Below are positions 1-10,911 of a DNA stretch of 64,000 nt, piece after piece. Position 1 is the stretch's first letter. Every line of letters starts with the position of its first letter. This DNA comes from Massilia varians (GTDB lineage: Bacteria > Pseudomonadota > Gammaproteobacteria > Burkholderiales > Burkholderiaceae_D): NCBI RefSeq assembly GCF_027923905.1, contig NZ_AP026966.1, positions 1,613,001-1,677,000 of the forward strand, read 5' to 3'. The notes beneath the pieces were generated by a model. The model saw only the letters and a list, made by a program, of their open reading frames with translations, did not search any database and had not been told where the DNA came from. Both the position numbers and the translations under genes were made by a program.

Positions 1-1
1 C

Positions 2-145
2 CTGGAGCCGCAGCACTTCCCGGATTCGCCCAACCAGCCGCATTTCCCGAACGTGATCCTGCGTCCGGGCGAGGTGTACCAGACCGAGTCGCGCTTCCGC
101 TTCTCTGTCGATTCCGCTGTCGATGCGAGCGCCCGCCAGGCTTGA
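2..145 (+). CDS. galM: Aldose 1-epimerase, C-terminal fragment (gene begins before the window)
   Basis: The last 47 codons of a gene that starts outside the window. The residues [16 protein letters not shown] and the following VILRPGEVY match the conserved C-terminal end of galactose mutarotases, which interconvert alpha and beta anomers of galactose at the entry of the Leloir pathway. The LRPGE-Y stretch is the last beta-strand region of the family. The galactose genes galT and galK lie about 12 kb downstream on the same strand, so the pathway is split over at least two loci. Only the C-terminus is visible, so the start, operon partners and full length cannot be judged. Confidence 0.8.
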   Translation: MEPQHFPDSPNQPHFPNVILRPGEVYQTESRFRFSVDSAVDASARQA

Positions 146-152
146 TCGACCA

Positions 153-1538
153 TCACTCCAGCGAGATACCCAGGCGCTCGATCAGGCCGTCGCGGTCCTG
201 GTGCAGCGCCATCAACGCTGTCTCGTTCTCGAACAGGAAGCGGTAGCGCGCCTGCTTGCCGCTTCCTTCGCTGCTGCGTGCCAGCACCTCCACCGTGCGC
301 AGCGCACCGTAATCGCGGAACTCGGCCGCGATCTGCGTGACCCAGCGTTGGTTGTAGCGGCCGCGTTCGCTGGCCGACAGTCCCTCCGGGATGCGGCCGG
401 CGAGCAGCGCTTCCATCGCCTTGCGCGCGCGGTCGGTGCCGGCCGGATCGCGGTCGGCGATGGCCGGCGGACGGGGCGTCGCCAGTGCCGGCACGTAGTG
501 GGCGGCGGCCAGGTCGGCGATCTTGCCCTGGCGCGCCGCCGCCGAATTGGCCAGTACCACCACGGTCATGCGCTGGTCGGGATAACGCTGGAGGGCGGCC
601 TTGAAGCCTTGCCAGGCGCCGCCATGCTGGACCACACGGTGGCCATTCTGGCTGCCCAGGTACCAGCCCAGGCCATAGGGTCCGCTGCTGCCGTCGTTCA
701 GGCGCGCCGGCGTCCAGCTGGCCTCCTTGGCGCGGGCGTCCAGGACGGCCTCGCCATCCAGCGCCATGCTCCAGCGCGCCAGGTCGCGCGCGCTCAGCGC
801 GATGGTGCCGTCCGCGGTCCGGTTCAGGCTGGGCGCCACCCAGCGCTGGTTCTGCAGCTTGCCGTCGATGCGCTCGTAGCCGGCGGCGCGTCCCGGCACG
901 ATGTCGGCTTCGCTGATCACGCCGGCGGTCTTCATACCGAGCGGGGCGAAGATGCGCTCCTCCAGCTGGTCGCCGAAGAACTTGCCGCCGACCCGCCTGG
1001 CGATGAAGCCGAGCAGGTGGTAGCCGGCGTTGCTGTACGCGAAGCGCTCGCCGGGGGCGGACAGCAGCGGCATCGATGCTTCGAGCGCGATCAGTTCCTC
1101 GTCCGTGTAGTCCTTGCGCAGGTCGATCTTCGTGTATGGATCGCCCAGGCCGGAGGTGTGCGTGAGCAGGTGGCGGATCGTGATGCCTTTCCATGCTGTC
1201 GGGGTGTTGTCCAGGTAGCGCGAGATCGGGTCGTCGAGTTTCAGCTTGCCGTCCTTCTCCAGCAGCAGGAACAGCGCGGCCGTGAAGGTCTTGCCGGTCG
1301 AGGCGACCTGGAACACGGTGTCGGGCGTGACCGGCACGCCGTGCTCCACGTTGGCCAGGCCATAGCCCTGTGCGCGGACGATCTTCCCGTCCTTGACCAC
1401 CACCAGGGCCAGGCCCGGGACCTGGCGGCTCTGCATCATGCCTCGAATGGCATCGTCGAGCGCATTGCGATATTCTCCTGCATGAATGGAAACGGAGCGC
1501 ATTGTAAGGGCCGGGACGTTGACATTCATGCCAATCAT
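153..1538 (-). CDS. Serine beta-lactamase-like hydrolase (class C / PF00144 family)
   Basis: A 461-residue serine hydrolase of the class C beta-lactamase/penicillin-binding-protein-like family. The SxxK nucleophile motif is S80-T-G-K83, the YxN motif is Y168-S-N170 and an HGG near residues 305-307 takes the place of the KTG box. These motifs identify the fold, not the substrate: relatives include esterases, D-aminopeptidases and peptidases as well as lactamases. About 100 residues after the HGG form a C-terminal extension typical of the esterase-like members. No clear signal peptide is seen, so it may be cytoplasmic, which argues against a role in beta-lactam resistance. The start is uncertain: ATG at 1538, 1529 or 1502 are possible and none has a good Shine-Dalgarno sequence. 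It is divergent from the GlxA-type regulator at 1557, so the two may share a control region. Confidence 0.75.
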   Translation of the reverse strand: MIGMNVNVPALTMRSVSIHAGEYRNALDDAIRGMMQSRQVPGLALVVVKDGKIVRAQGYGLANVEHGVPVTPDTVFQVASTGKTFTAALFLLLEKDGKLKLDDPISRYLDNTPTAWKGITIRHLLTHTSGLGDPYTKIDLRKDYTDEELIALEASMPLLSAPGERFAYSNAGYHLLGFIARRVGGKFFGDQLEERIFAPLGMKTAGVISEADIVPGRAAGYERIDGKLQNQRWVAPSLNRTADGTIALSARDLARWSMALDGEAVLDARAKEASWTPARLNDGSSGPYGLGWYLGSQNGHRVVQHGGAWQGFKAALQRYPDQRMTVVVLANSAAARQGKIADLAAAHYVPALATPRPPAIADRDPAGTDRARKAMEALLAGRIPEGLSASERGRYNQRWVTQIAAEFRDYGALRTVEVLARSSEGSGKQARYRFLFENETALMALHQDRDGLIERLGISLE

Positions 1539-1556
1539 CGCGGAATATCTGCCACG

Positions 1557-2570
1557 ATGAGCATTCCACCCGACACGCATACCGGTACCGGCGCCGGCGC
1601 CGGCACATCCGGCATCGACATCTGGCTGCTGGTGTTCCCGAACTTCATGCTGCTGGACGCGACCGGCCCGATCCAGGTCTTTTCCACCGCCAATGACGAA
1701 GCCCGGGATGCCGGACGTGCGCCGCCCTACCGGCTGCACCTGGTCGCCGACGGCGGCGGGCAGCTAGCGTCGTCGTCCGGCATCGCGGTCATGACCGCGC
1801 CGCTGCCGTCCGCACTGCCGGCCGGCGCCACCCTCGTCGTCTCCGGCGGAAAGCTCGCCGACTTGCCGGCCGAGGGCAGCGTTCTGCTTGACTGGGTCAG
1901 GCAGGCCGACAGTACGACGGCGCGTACCTGCGGCGTGTGCACCGGCGCCTTCGTGCTGGCCCGCGCCGGCCTGCTCGCCGGCCGCCGCGCCGCCACCCAT
2001 TGGCAGGAAGTCCCCGATCTGCGGATCCAGCATCCGGACCTGGCGGTCCAGGACGACGCCTTCACCGTCAGGGACGGCAAGTACCATACCTCGGCCGGCA
2101 TCAGCGCGGGCATGGACCTGGCGCTCGACCTGGTCGAGGAAGACCTGGGCCGCGCCGCGGCGCTGGCGGTGGCGCGGCGGGTGGTCATGTTCCTGAAGCG
2201 CCCCGGGGGCCAGCGCCAGTTCGGTTCCCGCATGCCGCCGCCTGGCGCAGAGCAGGGCACCTGCGCCATACTCACGGCCTGGCTGCGTCCGCGTCTGCAG
2301 CAGGACATCGAGGTGGAAGACATGGCCGCGGCCTGCGCGCTGTCGGTGCGCACCCTGCACCGGCGGCTGCGCCAGGAAGCCGGCATCACGCCCGCCCAGC
2401 TGCTGGCGCGCCTGCGCCTGGACGCCGCCTGCCGGCTGCTGGAGCGGCCGGGCATGACGGTCAAGCGGGCGGCGCGCGACAGCGGCCATGGCACGGAATA
2501 CAACCTGCGCCGCGCGTTTTCGATGCAACTCGGGGTGCTGCCCAGCGAGTATCAGGCGCGTTTTGCATGA
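1557..2570 (+). CDS. GlxA-family transcriptional regulator (DJ-1/PfpI domain plus AraC-type HTH)
   Basis: A 337-residue two-domain regulator. Residues about 20-195 form a DJ-1/PfpI-like domain with a cysteine at the nucleophile-elbow position (C128 within CGVCTGAF). Residues about 235-335 form an AraC/XylS double helix-turn-helix (ALSVRTLHRRLRQEAG for the first helix pair). GlxA-type proteins bind DNA as activators; the DJ-1 domain is thought to sense small molecules or be catalytically dead. The ATG at 1557 was chosen because the frame upstream runs antisense through the neighbouring hydrolase. The divergent hydrolase at 153-1538 is the obvious candidate target, but that is inference from position only. 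Confidence 0.85.
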   Translation: MSIPPDTHTGTGAGAGTSGIDIWLLVFPNFMLLDATGPIQVFSTANDEARDAGRAPPYRLHLVADGGGQLASSSGIAVMTAPLPSALPAGATLVVSGGKLADLPAEGSVLLDWVRQADSTTARTCGVCTGAFVLARAGLLAGRRAATHWQEVPDLRIQHPDLAVQDDAFTVRDGKYHTSAGISAGMDLALDLVEEDLGRAAALAVARRVVMFLKRPGGQRQFGSRMPPPGAEQGTCAILTAWLRPRLQQDIEVEDMAAACALSVRTLHRRLRQEAGITPAQLLARLRLDAACRLLERPGMTVKRAARDSGHGTEYNLRRAFSMQLGVLPSEYQARFA

Positions 2571-2607
2571 CCCTGTCTATCGCGCGCGGCTCATCTGGAT
2601 AGCTCGT

Positions 2608-2613
2608 TATAAT
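2608..2613 (+). promoter_or_regulatory. Candidate -10 box upstream of the hybrid kinase
   Basis: A perfect TATAAT about 100 bases before the kinase start. No convincing -35 hexamer is found 16-18 bases upstream, so this is a weak promoter call based on the -10 alone. Confidence 0.3.
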
Positions 2614-2715
2614 CGTCCGATTACAAAAAAGTTGGCGGCGATACAACAAACCACGGCGACAGGTTTCCCACCCCTGCGACCGGACACCGCGTGGAATCGA
2701 ACCGGGACTATCCTG

Positions 2716-5460
<2,745 letters not shown>

Positions 5461-5523
5461 GGCAGTCCTGCGGCCGCGGCGGCGAGGCTTTATCATGGGC
5501 GTCCCGTCCCTGAAAGGATCAGC

Positions 5524-6213
5524 ATGTCCAGTTATGTCATTACCGCTCCCGTCCAGCCCTCGCTGGCCGTGGCGGGCAGCGAGGAACGCTTCCCGATCCG
5601 CCGCGTGTTCTGCGTCGGCCGCAACTACGGCGCCCATGCGCGCGAGATGGGGAGCGACCCGGACCGCGAGCCGCCCTTCTTCTTCACCAAGCCGGCCGAC
5701 GCCGTGCTGCCCGCCAGCGGCGCCGTGCCGTACCCGCCGGCCACGCGGGACCTGCACCACGAGGTCGAGCTGGTGGTGGCCCTGGGCGCCGCCGGGAGCG
5801 ATATCGACCCGCTCGACGCCATGTCGCTCGTGTGGGGCTACGGGGTGGGCCTGGACCTGACCCGGCGCGACCTGCAGGCCGTGGCCAAGGATGCGGGCCG
5901 GCCCTGGGACATGGCGAAAGGCTTCGACGCCTCGGCACCGTGCAGCCCGCTCATTCCCGCGGCGCGGCTCGGCCATCCGCAGGATGCGCGCATCTGGCTG
6001 GAAGTGAACGGCGCGCTGCGCCAGGAGGGGAACCTGAACGAGATGATCTGGCCGATCGCGGACGTGATCGCCCATCTGTCGCGCCTAGTCACGCTGGCGC
6101 CCGGGGACCTGATCTATACCGGCACGCCGGCGGGCGTCGCGGCCTTGCAGCCGGGCGACCGGGTGCGCGGCGGCGTGGATGGGGTCACGGAGTTCGAATT
6201 ATCTATAGCGTAG
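5524..6213 (+). CDS. Fumarylacetoacetate hydrolase family protein (fumarylpyruvate hydrolase-like)
   Basis: A 229-residue single-domain FAH-fold enzyme that would cleave a beta-diketo acid with a divalent metal. The metal ligands are visible as E80 and E82 in HHEVELVVALG and D111 in GLDLTRRDLQ. The size and the motif FCVGRNYGAHAREMG resemble fumarylpyruvate and acylpyruvate hydrolases of gentisate-type pathways, but no dioxygenase is nearby, so the substrate is unknown. A Shine-Dalgarno AAAGGA lies before the ATG. The stop codon TAG at 6211-6213 lies inside the left arm of a REPIN-like repeat, so the last residues may have been altered when the repeat arrived. Confidence 0.82.
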   Translation: MSSYVITAPVQPSLAVAGSEERFPIRRVFCVGRNYGAHAREMGSDPDREPPFFFTKPADAVLPASGAVPYPPATRDLHHEVELVVALGAAGSDIDPLDAMSLVWGYGVGLDLTRRDLQAVAKDAGRPWDMAKGFDASAPCSPLIPAARLGHPQDARIWLEVNGALRQEGNLNEMIWPIADVIAHLSRLVTLAPGDLIYTGTPAGVAALQPGDRVRGGVDGVTEFELSIA

Positions 6214-6315
6214 GGTGGACGGGTCTCCCGTCCGCGCGTTCGAATCACTTTCGAACGGATGTGCGGCTGACCTTCAACTGGTTGAACGCGCGGACGGCGA
6301 AGCCGTCCACCCTAC
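6210..6315. repeat. REPIN-like element: two inverted REP sequences
   Basis: Two 32-base arms, 6210-6241 and 6284-6315, are inverted copies identical at 28 of 32 positions; all four differences fall in the central loop. Each arm is itself a small imperfect palindrome (GGACGG followed by CCGTCC). Two REP-type palindromes in opposite orientation about 100 bases apart is the definition of a REPIN, a non-autonomous repeat usually mobilised by a RAYT transposase encoded elsewhere. The arms provide the TAG stop codons of both convergent flanking genes. No second copy was noticed in this window. Confidence 0.8.
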
Positions 6316-7106
6316 GAAGGCCGGGCAGCGATCAGCGCTTCCATCTGCGCCAGCAGCCGCTCTCTCGCCGCATCGATCTGCGCCCCATTGGTCTTGCTAG
6401 AGAGCGCCGCGCGCTCCTTGCGGCCTAAAAAATACGCGACCCGCTCCGCATTCGCTCCCGACGGATGCGGCAACCCGTGCAGCACGCGCCCGGCGGCGAT
6501 CACGCCTTCGCCGACCAGCCAGTCCAGCGTCTCGCTGACGCTGGCGCCCATCGGAATGTACAGCGCCTCCGGCAGCTGGCGCGCCTCCTCGGCGAACCAG
6601 CGCAGTACCTGCTCGCGCAGGAAGGCCTGGCGCAAGGGCGAGGGCGAGCCGCTGTAGTTCTTGCCGTCCACGAAGATCGGGTGGCGCAGGATCGCGCTCA
6701 CCTGCACCAGGCCGGCATCCTCGCCGAACAGCGTGACGCAGCCGGCGATGCCGAGCCAGCGCTGCACGCCGATCGCATCGAGCAGGGCCACGAAGTTGGG
6801 CCGGATCGCGCCGCTGAAGGCGCCCGCCAGCCGCGCTGCGCGCAGCACCGTGGCGTCGTCGCTGCCGGCCGCCAGCTGGCGCTGCGCCTCGCGCATCGCG
6901 TTCTTCCATTGCGCGAAGCCGGGCGTGATGCCGGCGACCACGATGCGCGCCTGCGGGTGGATCGATTCGAAGGGAATGTAGTGGGCGCTGTAGCGTCCTT
7001 CGCGGCCCAGCAGGAAGGCCTCCGGGATCTGGGCGGGCGCCGCGACCTGCGCCAGGTCGAGGCTGCGGATCGCTTCGCGGTAGCGGGGAAAGAGCGGTTC
7101 TGGCAT
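6312..7106 (-). CDS. Uracil-DNA-glycosylase-like family protein, function unknown
   Basis: A 264-residue protein I cannot assign to a characterised enzyme. It contains VVAGITPGFAQWKNA near residue 60, resembling the N-terminal GxxPG loop of the UDG superfamily, and HGLPHPSGANAERV near residue 215, resembling the second active-site motif of that fold. The resemblance is to the fold rather than to any DNA-repair subfamily. It has no signal peptide or membrane segment. It converges with the FAH-family gene, and its TAG stop lies in the right arm of the REPIN at 6210-6315. Confidence 0.6.
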   Translation of the reverse strand: MPEPLFPRYREAIRSLDLAQVAAPAQIPEAFLLGREGRYSAHYIPFESIHPQARIVVAGITPGFAQWKNAMREAQRQLAAGSDDATVLRAARLAGAFSGAIRPNFVALLDAIGVQRWLGIAGCVTLFGEDAGLVQVSAILRHPIFVDGKNYSGSPSPLRQAFLREQVLRWFAEEARQLPEALYIPMGASVSETLDWLVGEGVIAAGRVLHGLPHPSGANAERVAYFLGRKERAALSSKTNGAQIDAARERLLAQMEALIAARPS

Positions 7107-7256
7107 CGGGATCGGCGCTCGCTGAAAACCTTATGGTAGCGCAGGCCGGCACGGCAGCGCGAACGCATGCATGGCGGCGAAAACTGGTAGGCTATCTCCA
7201 TCGATGGACGGCCGCACGACACATACAAACACGCGGCCCGGGACGGGGAGGATGCC

Positions 7257-8114
7257 ATGGCCGACGTGGCGCTGATCACGGTGCACGGGATGGGGGAAAC
7301 CCCGCCCACCTATGCCGACGCTCTGATGGACCGGCTGCGCGGGCAGTTGGGTAGCCTGGCGGGGCAGGTGGCGATGCGCTCCGTGTACTACCAGAAGATC
7401 CTGCAGGACAACCAGAACGCCATCTGGGAGATGACGCGGGAACGCGCCACGGTACGCTACCCGGACCTGCGCAAGTTCGTGCTGTTCGGCTTCGGCGACG
7501 CGGCCGGGCTCGAGAACCGCAAGGAGATTCCCGGCTCGGTCTACGAGCTGGCGCAGGGCGAGATCGCGCGCACCCTGCTGTCGGTGCACGCGCTGCGGCC
7601 CGGCATGCCGGTGGTGTTCGTGGCGCAGTCGCTCGGCTGTCAGGTCCTGTCGAGCTACATCTACGACGCCCAGAAGGCGGCCAGGGGCCAGCCGGTCGGC
7701 GCCGGGATCTGGCGCAACATCGATGCCTGGGCGGCTGCCAGCGTCGGGCGCGCCCTCACCGCGAGCGAAAAGACCTTCCTGGGGGCGGGCACCTGCGCGG
7801 CCCTGGTCACCACCGGCTGCAACATCCCGGTCTTCATCGCCGCCCACAAGATCATGCACATCATCCCGATCGAGCGCCCGACCTCGCTGTTCAAGTGGAT
7901 CAATTTTTATGATCCGGACGACGTGCTGGGCTGGCCGCTGCAGCCGCTGCCGGGCGGCTACCGCGAACTGGTGGAAGACCGCGTCGTCAACGCCAGCGGC
8001 AGCGTGGCCAGCCTGCTGCTGCGCAGCTGGAACCCGCTCGCGCACAACAGCTACTGGGACGACGCCACGGTGATTACGGCCATCGCCGCCATGCTGCGCC
8101 GCTTGAGCGCTTAG
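7257..8114 (+). CDS. Alpha/beta-hydrolase-like protein
   Basis: A 285-residue protein beginning with the ALITVHGMGE stretch that forms the first strand and oxyanion loop of alpha/beta hydrolases. AQSLGCQVLSSY near residue 125 is a nucleophile elbow of the form xxSxG, with serine as the probable nucleophile. The remaining catalytic acid and histidine cannot be assigned confidently, though a late HNSYWDD stretch is a candidate. There is no signal peptide. Bacterial relatives are uncharacterised. Its stop overlaps the end of the convergent asparaginase gene by four bases. Confidence 0.65.
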   Translation: MADVALITVHGMGETPPTYADALMDRLRGQLGSLAGQVAMRSVYYQKILQDNQNAIWEMTRERATVRYPDLRKFVLFGFGDAAGLENRKEIPGSVYELAQGEIARTLLSVHALRPGMPVVFVAQSLGCQVLSSYIYDAQKAARGQPVGAGIWRNIDAWAAASVGRALTASEKTFLGAGTCAALVTTGCNIPVFIAAHKIMHIIPIERPTSLFKWINFYDPDDVLGWPLQPLPGGYRELVEDRVVNASGSVASLLLRSWNPLAHNSYWDDATVITAIAAMLRRLSA

Positions 8115-9136
8115 GCCTGCGGCGTCAGCGAGAACAAGGTGCGGATGTCGCCCGCCACCGTGCCGCGTGCGTTGCGGATCGGCGGCTGGCGCAAGCCTTC
8201 CAGCTGCGCGCGCCGCTCGTCGTCGAGCAGGCCGAGCTGGTCGAGCACGGCGTACACCGCCGGGTGCAGGGCGCGGCTGTTGCCGTCCGCAATCTTGATC
8301 GCGATGCCCAGGCCCGCCGAGCGGATGCCGATCGCCTGCACCGCGTCGGCGCCGATCTTCGCCACCCAGTCGCCGCCGCCGGCGCTCATCCAGGCCAGGT
8401 CGGTGCGCGCCGTGCCCGAGACCATGTCGGGCCGCGCCGTCATCGCATCGAACAGCATGCCCATGGCGCCGCCCAGCTGCGCGTCGGCACTGCCTTGCGC
8501 GAGGCGCGCATACAGGTGCGCCAGGGTCGACAGGGGCATCGCATAGTTCGGCGCCGAGCAGCCATCGAGCCCCACCGGCATCCAGTCGGCCGGCATGCCG
8601 ACCGCCTCGGCCAGCGTCGCGCGGATCGCCTGCTGCAGCGGATGGCTGCGCTCGACATAGCCGCGGGTGGGGGCGCCATGCAGGCGGCACCAGGCAAGGA
8701 AGCCGCTGTGCTTGCCCGAGCAATTGTGGTGCAGCGGGGTCCAGCTGCGGTCCTGGGGCAGCGGCTGGCCGGTGAATTCGTAGAACAGCGGCGTCGCGCA
8801 GCCGCATTCCAGATGGCCGGGATCGAGGCCGATCTTGGCGAGGATCGACTCCACGCCTTCCAGGTGCTTGTCTTCGCCCGAGTGGCTGGCGCACAGCAGC
8901 GCCAGTTCGTCGCGCGTCAATCCGAAGCGCGCGGGGCCGTCGGACAAGATGAAGGGCAGGGCCTGGAAGGGCTTGAGGGCCGAGCGCGTGAAGGTGGGAT
9001 AGCGAGGGTCGCCGCTCGCGTAGAGCAGGCGGCCCTGCACGTCGACGACCGCGATCGAGCCGGCGTGGATGTTCTCGACGACGTAGCCGGAATCGGGGTA
9101 GCCGCGCGTGGTGGCGACGAGGGCGGTAGCTTGCAT
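8111..9136 (-). CDS. Asparaginase, Rhizobium-type (PF06089 family)
   Basis: A 341-residue member of the asparaginase family related to the inducible thermolabile enzyme of Rhizobium etli, unrelated to E. coli AnsA/AnsB. Visible family motifs are FTRSALKPFQALP (about 49-61), CASHSGEDKH (about 84-93) and HNCSGKHSGFLAWC (about 129-142), where the family's catalytic serine/lysine and metal-binding residues lie. It would hydrolyse L-asparagine to aspartate and ammonia in the cytoplasm; specificity is not provable from sequence. It converges with the alpha/beta hydrolase. The region upstream of its start is a 397-base gene-free stretch. Confidence 0.82.
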   Translation of the reverse strand: MQATALVATTRGYPDSGYVVENIHAGSIAVVDVQGRLLYASGDPRYPTFTRSALKPFQALPFILSDGPARFGLTRDELALLCASHSGEDKHLEGVESILAKIGLDPGHLECGCATPLFYEFTGQPLPQDRSWTPLHHNCSGKHSGFLAWCRLHGAPTRGYVERSHPLQQAIRATLAEAVGMPADWMPVGLDGCSAPNYAMPLSTLAHLYARLAQGSADAQLGGAMGMLFDAMTARPDMVSGTARTDLAWMSAGGGDWVAKIGADAVQAIGIRSAGLGIAIKIADGNSRALHPAVYAVLDQLGLLDDERRAQLEGLRQPPIRNARGTVAGDIRTLFSLTPQA

Positions 9137-9533
9137 GCTGGTCTTGGCAGTGGGTGATGGAATGCGGTCGGAGCCCTACTGTAAGGCATTGCGCGACATG
9201 CTGCCGCACGTTCGCGCGTATGCATCGGAATAGCCCGTTTCGCCCGTCAAATAGGGCGTTCTTCGATATCTGCACGGCATGCGGACGTCGACGAGCGGCG
9301 CCGATATGCATGCCCCGTCTGGTATCGGTTTTCGGCATTTCGTCACGCGTTTTCGGCGTTCCGGCGCTTCCGGCTTGAGCCCCCATGGCGCGCCGCTACA
9401 CTTCCCTCATCGCCAGACAAACCGAGACAGACGCTGGCGAAACCGAACGACGTGGACCGCGCGGCGCGAACGAAAGTAGCCCCTGCCGCACAGGTCCGAG
9501 CCCAATCAATTTCGACCTGAAAGGAAGTACATC
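9137..9533. other. Gene-free stretch between asparaginase and a small exported protein
   Basis: Nearly 400 bases between divergent starts. No convincing coding frame was found. It contains the candidate promoter at 9375-9402 and an AAGGAAG ribosome binding site just before the start at 9534. Otherwise nothing recognisable is seen. Confidence 0.5.
9375..9402 (+). promoter_or_regulatory. Candidate sigma-70 promoter for the small exported protein
   Basis: TTGAGC and TACACT separated by 16 bases, about 130 bases upstream of the start at 9534. Both hexamers match the consensus at four of six positions. No operator was recognised. Confidence 0.35.
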
Positions 9534-9932
9534 ATGCGCACCAAACTGCTGCTGGCCGCCGCCGCCACCTTCTTCACCCTGACCGCCAGCGCGGCACCGC
9601 AGGGCGCCGTCTCCGAGCGCGTCGACGTGGTCGGCGCCCAGCCGAAGCACGCGCAGATGACCGCCTTCATGTTCGACGGGGTGCAGGGCGACTACCAGCT
9701 CGACGATGGCCGCATCCTCACCGTGAGCGGCAAGCGCGACGGCCAGGCGCGCAAGCTGTACGCCGACTTTGGCGACGGTGCAAGCGAGATCGTCCACGTC
9801 GGCAAGAACCGCTTCGTTGCGGTGGGCAAGGACCTGCGCCTGTCCTTCGACCGTCCGAACGCGCGCCGCGTGGTGGACACCGTCCGCGTCAGCAACCAGG
9901 CCGGCCGCCACGTCGCGCTAGCCCAGCGCTGA
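9534..9932 (+). CDS. Small exported protein of unknown function
   Basis: A 132-residue protein with a typical signal peptide: basic MRTK, a hydrophobic Ala/Leu/Phe core and a cleavage site near TASA-AP around residue 21. The mature part of about 110 residues contains the pattern DGRILTVSGKRDGQARKLYADFGDG, split here by a short turn, suggesting a small beta-rich periplasmic domain. No catalytic motif is visible. A good AAGGAAG Shine-Dalgarno precedes the ATG. Its 3' end overlaps the convergent pirin gene by 15 bases. Confidence 0.6.
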   Translation: MRTKLLLAAAATFFTLTASAAPQGAVSERVDVVGAQPKHAQMTAFMFDGVQGDYQLDDGRILTVSGKRDGQARKLYADFGDGASEIVHVGKNRFVAVGKDLRLSFDRPNARRVVDTVRVSNQAGRHVALAQR

Positions 9933-10784
9933 GCCGAAACGCCCGGCCTGGTAGTCGTCGATGGCCTGCGCGATCTCCTCGCGCGTGTTCATCACGAAGG
10001 GGCCGTGCGCGACCACCGGTTCCCGGATCGGCTCGGCATGGCCGAACACCACCAGCGCGTCCTGGCCGGCACGGATCTCGACCGTGTCGCCGTTCTCGTC
10101 CAGCTCCACCAGGTGCATCGGGCTGACCAGGTCGGCATGGCTGCCCACCTGGATCACCCCGCGCGCGACGTAGAGGAACACGTTGCGTCCCTCCAGTCCG
10201 TCGAAGCGGATGGCGCCCCCTGGACGCATTTCCAGCGTGCTCATGAATACGCCGGTGAGCGAGCGCACCGGGCCCGTCCTGCCTTCCCATTCCCCTGCAA
10301 TCAGGTTCAGCAGCACCTTGCCGCCATCGACCGGCAGGGCAGGGATGTCGGCGCGCTGCAGGCCCGTATACGCCGGCTCGCTCATCTTCAGGCGCGAGGG
10401 CAGGTTGACCCACAGCTGCAGGATCTCGATCGGGCCGCCCCGCTCAAGGAATTCGCGCGGCGAGACCTCGGCATGCACGATGCCGCGCCCGGCGGTCATC
10501 CACTGCACGCCGCCGGCGTGGATCACGCTTTCGTGGCCGGCACTGTCGCGGTGGGCCAGCATGCCCTCGAGGATGAAGGTGACGGTCTCGAAGCCGCGGT
10601 GCGGGTGCGGCCCGAAAGGCAGGCCGCGGTTGTGCGGCGGGTAGGTCTGCGGCCCGTGGTGGTTGAGGAAGAGGAAGGGATCGATCTGGTCGACGAGGCG
10701 GCCGGGCAGCGGACGCTGCGTGATGAGGTCGCCGATATCGTCGCGCACCGCGGGAAGGAGGCGGTGGACACTGCGGGCAGTCAT
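9918..10784 (-). CDS. Pirin family protein
   Basis: A 288-residue bicupin. The N-terminal cupin carries the pirin signature PFGPHPHRGFETVTFILEG, whose histidines and a later H-E (IVHAEVSPREF) bind iron in characterised pirins. The C-terminal cupin is more divergent. Bacterial pirins such as E. coli YhhW can act as quercetinases, while others bind dehydrogenase subunits; the role here is unknown. The ATG at 10784 has AGGAG nine bases upstream. It is convergent with the small exported protein. Confidence 0.88.
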   Translation of the reverse strand: MTARSVHRLLPAVRDDIGDLITQRPLPGRLVDQIDPFLFLNHHGPQTYPPHNRGLPFGPHPHRGFETVTFILEGMLAHRDSAGHESVIHAGGVQWMTAGRGIVHAEVSPREFLERGGPIEILQLWVNLPSRLKMSEPAYTGLQRADIPALPVDGGKVLLNLIAGEWEGRTGPVRSLTGVFMSTLEMRPGGAIRFDGLEGRNVFLYVARGVIQVGSHADLVSPMHLVELDENGDTVEIRAGQDALVVFGHAEPIREPVVAHGPFVMNTREEIAQAIDDYQAGRFGSALG

Positions 10785-10911
10785 GATGGGTCGCTCCTGT
10801 GATTCATCGGCCCTCACGATACTCCAAGGGCCGGTTCCGGGCGCACACGCCTGTGCTAGACTTCTTGCGCTTTTGCAACCATTGCTTTTGCTTGTGGAGA
10901 CGGCATCCCAT

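Noticed and set aside
9154-9378. A short frame in the gene-free stretch before the small exported protein
   Set aside because: No ribosome site, no domain, and it overlaps the candidate promoter.
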